From assembly GCF_900187065.1 (NCBI RefSeq), contig NZ_LT906483.1, positions 868,001 through 932,000 on the forward strand: 64,000 nt of DNA, given 5' to 3'. Shown piece by piece: positions 61,868 to 64,000 of the stretch. The notes below the pieces were generated by a model. It did not search any database. It saw only the letters and a list, made by a program, of their open reading frames with translations, and was not told where the DNA came from. The stretch comes from Mycolicibacterium thermoresistibile. GTDB taxonomy: Bacteria; Actinomycetota; Actinomycetes; Mycobacteriales; Mycobacteriaceae. The translations under genes and the position numbers were made by a program. Each line of letters opens with the position of its first letter. Position 1 is the stretch's first letter.

Positions 61868-62386
61868 ATGGCGCTGAAAACCGACATCCGTGGCATGGTC
61901 TGGCCCTACCCGGACAAGTTCGTGGTCGGGCGTGAACAGATCCGGCAGTACGCCGCGGCGGTCAAGGCGTTCGACCCCGCGACACATGACGAAGCCGCGG
62001 CCGCGGAACTGGGCCACGACAACATCATCGCCCCGCTCACCTTCACCGCGATCTTCGCGGTGATGATCCAGCGGCACTTCTTCCAGAACGTCGACGTCGG
62101 CTTCGAGACCATGCAGATCGTGCAGGTCGACCAGAAGTTCAAGTACTACCGGCCGCTCAAACCCGGTGACGAGCTGCACGGCACGATGTACATCGAGTCC
62201 GTCGACGAGCGGTTCGGCGCCGACATCGTCACCACCCGCAACGTGTGCACCGACCAGAACGACGAGGTGGTGCTCGAGGCGTTCACCACGATGATGGGGC
62301 ACGAAGGCGACAACTCCATCTCGGCCGGCTGGGATCCGGAAACCGGTCAGGTGGTGCGCAAACCGGTCGTTCACGACACGGATTAG
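61868..62386 (+). CDS. hadC: (3R)-hydroxyacyl-ACP dehydratase subunit HadC
   Basis: 172 residues, a HadA-like hot-dog subunit without the catalytic pair (KAFDPATHDEAAAAELGHDN, IIAPLTFTAIFAVMIQRHFF, VDQKFKYYRPLKPGDELHG). HadBC handles longer (meromycolic) chains. Four bases after hadB. The 143-base stretch behind it has the promoter-like -10 for tRNA-Trp. Confidence 0.95.
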   Translation: MALKTDIRGMVWPYPDKFVVGREQIRQYAAAVKAFDPATHDEAAAAELGHDNIIAPLTFTAIFAVMIQRHFFQNVDVGFETMQIVQVDQKFKYYRPLKPGDELHGTMYIESVDERFGADIVTTRNVCTDQNDEVVLEAFTTMMGHEGDNSISAGWDPETGQVVRKPVVHDTD

Positions 62387-62484
62387 TCACTGGGACGGGT
62401 GGCGCGCTACACTCAGACCTCGGGGTTTTCCCATTCCAGCGCGCTGTCCACCGGGTCATGACCGGTCGGGGAGCGCGCGAATTG

Positions 62485-62490
62485 TGTAAT
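62485..62490 (+). promoter_or_regulatory. Candidate -10 element of tRNA-Trp/secE
   Basis: TGTAAT lies 40 bases before tRNA-Trp. A clear -35 at 16-18 bases is not visible; GGTCATGACC (62454-62463), a perfect palindrome, lies just upstream. Confidence 0.4.
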
Positions 62491-62529
62491 CCCCGGGAAC
62501 GGGTGGTGCCACCCGGTCGCCATCCTTGA

Positions 62530-62602
<73 letters not shown>

Positions 62603-62693
62603 CTCAACTCAATACTCGACTAGCGTGGACACTGGAAGGTGACCACCCGGTCAGAGACGACCAGACACGGACGACCAGACAGGGGAGCATGCG

Positions 62694-63128
62694 GTGAGCG
62701 ACGAGCGCGACCCAACCGGCTCCGCAGCCGACCCCGCGACCGGCGACGCCGACAACGACACCACGGCGAGCAACCGCGGGCAGACGGCGGTGGCGGCGCG
62801 GCCGCTGCGGCCGACCGGCAAGCGGGCCCGGCGGGCCGCGGTCGAGGACGAGACCGCGCAGGGCGCCACCGAGACCACCGACGACGGCGGTAAGAACGGC
62901 AAGGCCAAGACCGCCAAGGGCGGGGACCGGCCACGCAACCCGTTCCGCTTCGTCATCACCTACTTGCAACAGGTCGTCGCCGAACTTCGGAAGGTGATCT
63001 GGCCGAACCGCAAGCAGATGAGCACCTACACCACCGTGGTGTTGGCGTTCCTGGCCTTCATGGTCGCGCTGATCGCCGGCGCGGACTGGGGTCTGGCCTG
63101 GGTGATTTCTTGGGCGTTCGGTAACTGA
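62694..63128 (+). CDS. secE: Preprotein translocase subunit SecE
   Basis: 144 residues from a GTG after AGGGGAG. A long, charged, disordered N-terminal extension (about 1-80, Thr/Ala/Asp-rich), usual in mycobacteria, precedes the conserved amphipathic helix (YLQQVVAELRKVIWPNRKQM) and one membrane segment ('TTVVLAFLAFMVALIAGADW'). SecE clamps SecY in the general secretion channel. Followed by nusG after 27 bases. Confidence 0.95.
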   Translation: MSDERDPTGSAADPATGDADNDTTASNRGQTAVAARPLRPTGKRARRAAVEDETAQGATETTDDGGKNGKAKTAKGGDRPRNPFRFVITYLQQVVAELRKVIWPNRKQMSTYTTVVLAFLAFMVALIAGADWGLAWVISWAFGN

Positions 63129-63140
63129 CCGGGCATGTGA

Positions 63141-64000
<860 letters not shown>

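Overview
The window is high-GC actinobacterial DNA and almost certainly comes from a Mycobacterium (Mycolicibacterium-type) chromosome. The evidence is a dense set of mycobacterial signatures: the recC-recB-recD order, hadA-hadB-hadC (mycolic acid FAS-II dehydratases) directly behind rpmG and two tRNA genes, tRNA-Trp-secE-nusG, a WS/DGAT acyltransferase, an F420-dependent LLM-family oxidoreductase and frequent GTG starts. From about 40.5 kb to the right end the order recD-recB-recC / echA3 / DUF2235 protein / MBL hydrolase / rpmG / hadABC / secE / nusG follows the Rv0629c-Rv0639 block of M. tuberculosis, with extra genes interleaved.

Region 1 (0.1-12.1 kb) is an accessory catabolic cluster. 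An intact IS481-family element sits exactly on the stop codon of a FadR-type GntR regulator. The regulator is followed by an SDR (minus strand) and a divergent operon: crotonase-like protein, F420/LLM oxidoreductase, two acyl-CoA dehydrogenases, acyl-CoA synthetase, then aldehyde dehydrogenase and GMC alcohol oxidase/dehydrogenase. The order of activities fits alcohol -> aldehyde -> acid -> acyl-CoA -> dehydrogenation and further steps for an unknown substrate. Related palindromes lie at three promoters of this cluster.

Region 2 (12.1-20.6 kb) holds envelope and signalling genes (broken DUF3060 gene, DUF4333 protein, zinc metallopeptidase, Ser/Thr kinase), a macrodomain protein, a MazG-like pyrophosphohydrolase translationally coupled to a NERD-nuclease/UvrD-helicase fusion, and a wax ester synthase/DGAT.

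Region 3 (20.6-26.2 kb) is a jetA-jetB-jetC (MksF-MksE-MksB) condensin operon of the Wadjet plasmid-defence type, with no jetD/mksG after jetC.

Region 4 (26.4-40.5 kb) has a threonine aldolase, a quinol-type NO reductase operon with three uncharacterised partners (Cys4 membrane protein, SPFH protein, small membrane protein), a PIF1-like helicase fused to a BRCT domain, and several envelope proteins including a large DUF4185 exoprotein. A perfect CRP-type site sits in the last divergent promoter region.

Region 5 (40.5-64 kb) is the conserved core: recDBC, an MFS/MarR pair, an HD protein, a solitary prpD, corA, echA3, a DUF2235 hydrolase-fold protein lacking its serine nucleophile, an MBL hydrolase, nsrR-hmp (NO sensing and detoxification), a NYN/OST-HTH protein, tRNA-Thr, tRNA-Met, rpmG, hadABC, tRNA-Trp, secE and a nusG cut by the window end. 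No rRNA, CRISPR array or prophage was seen, and no gene-free stretch exceeds 300 bases.
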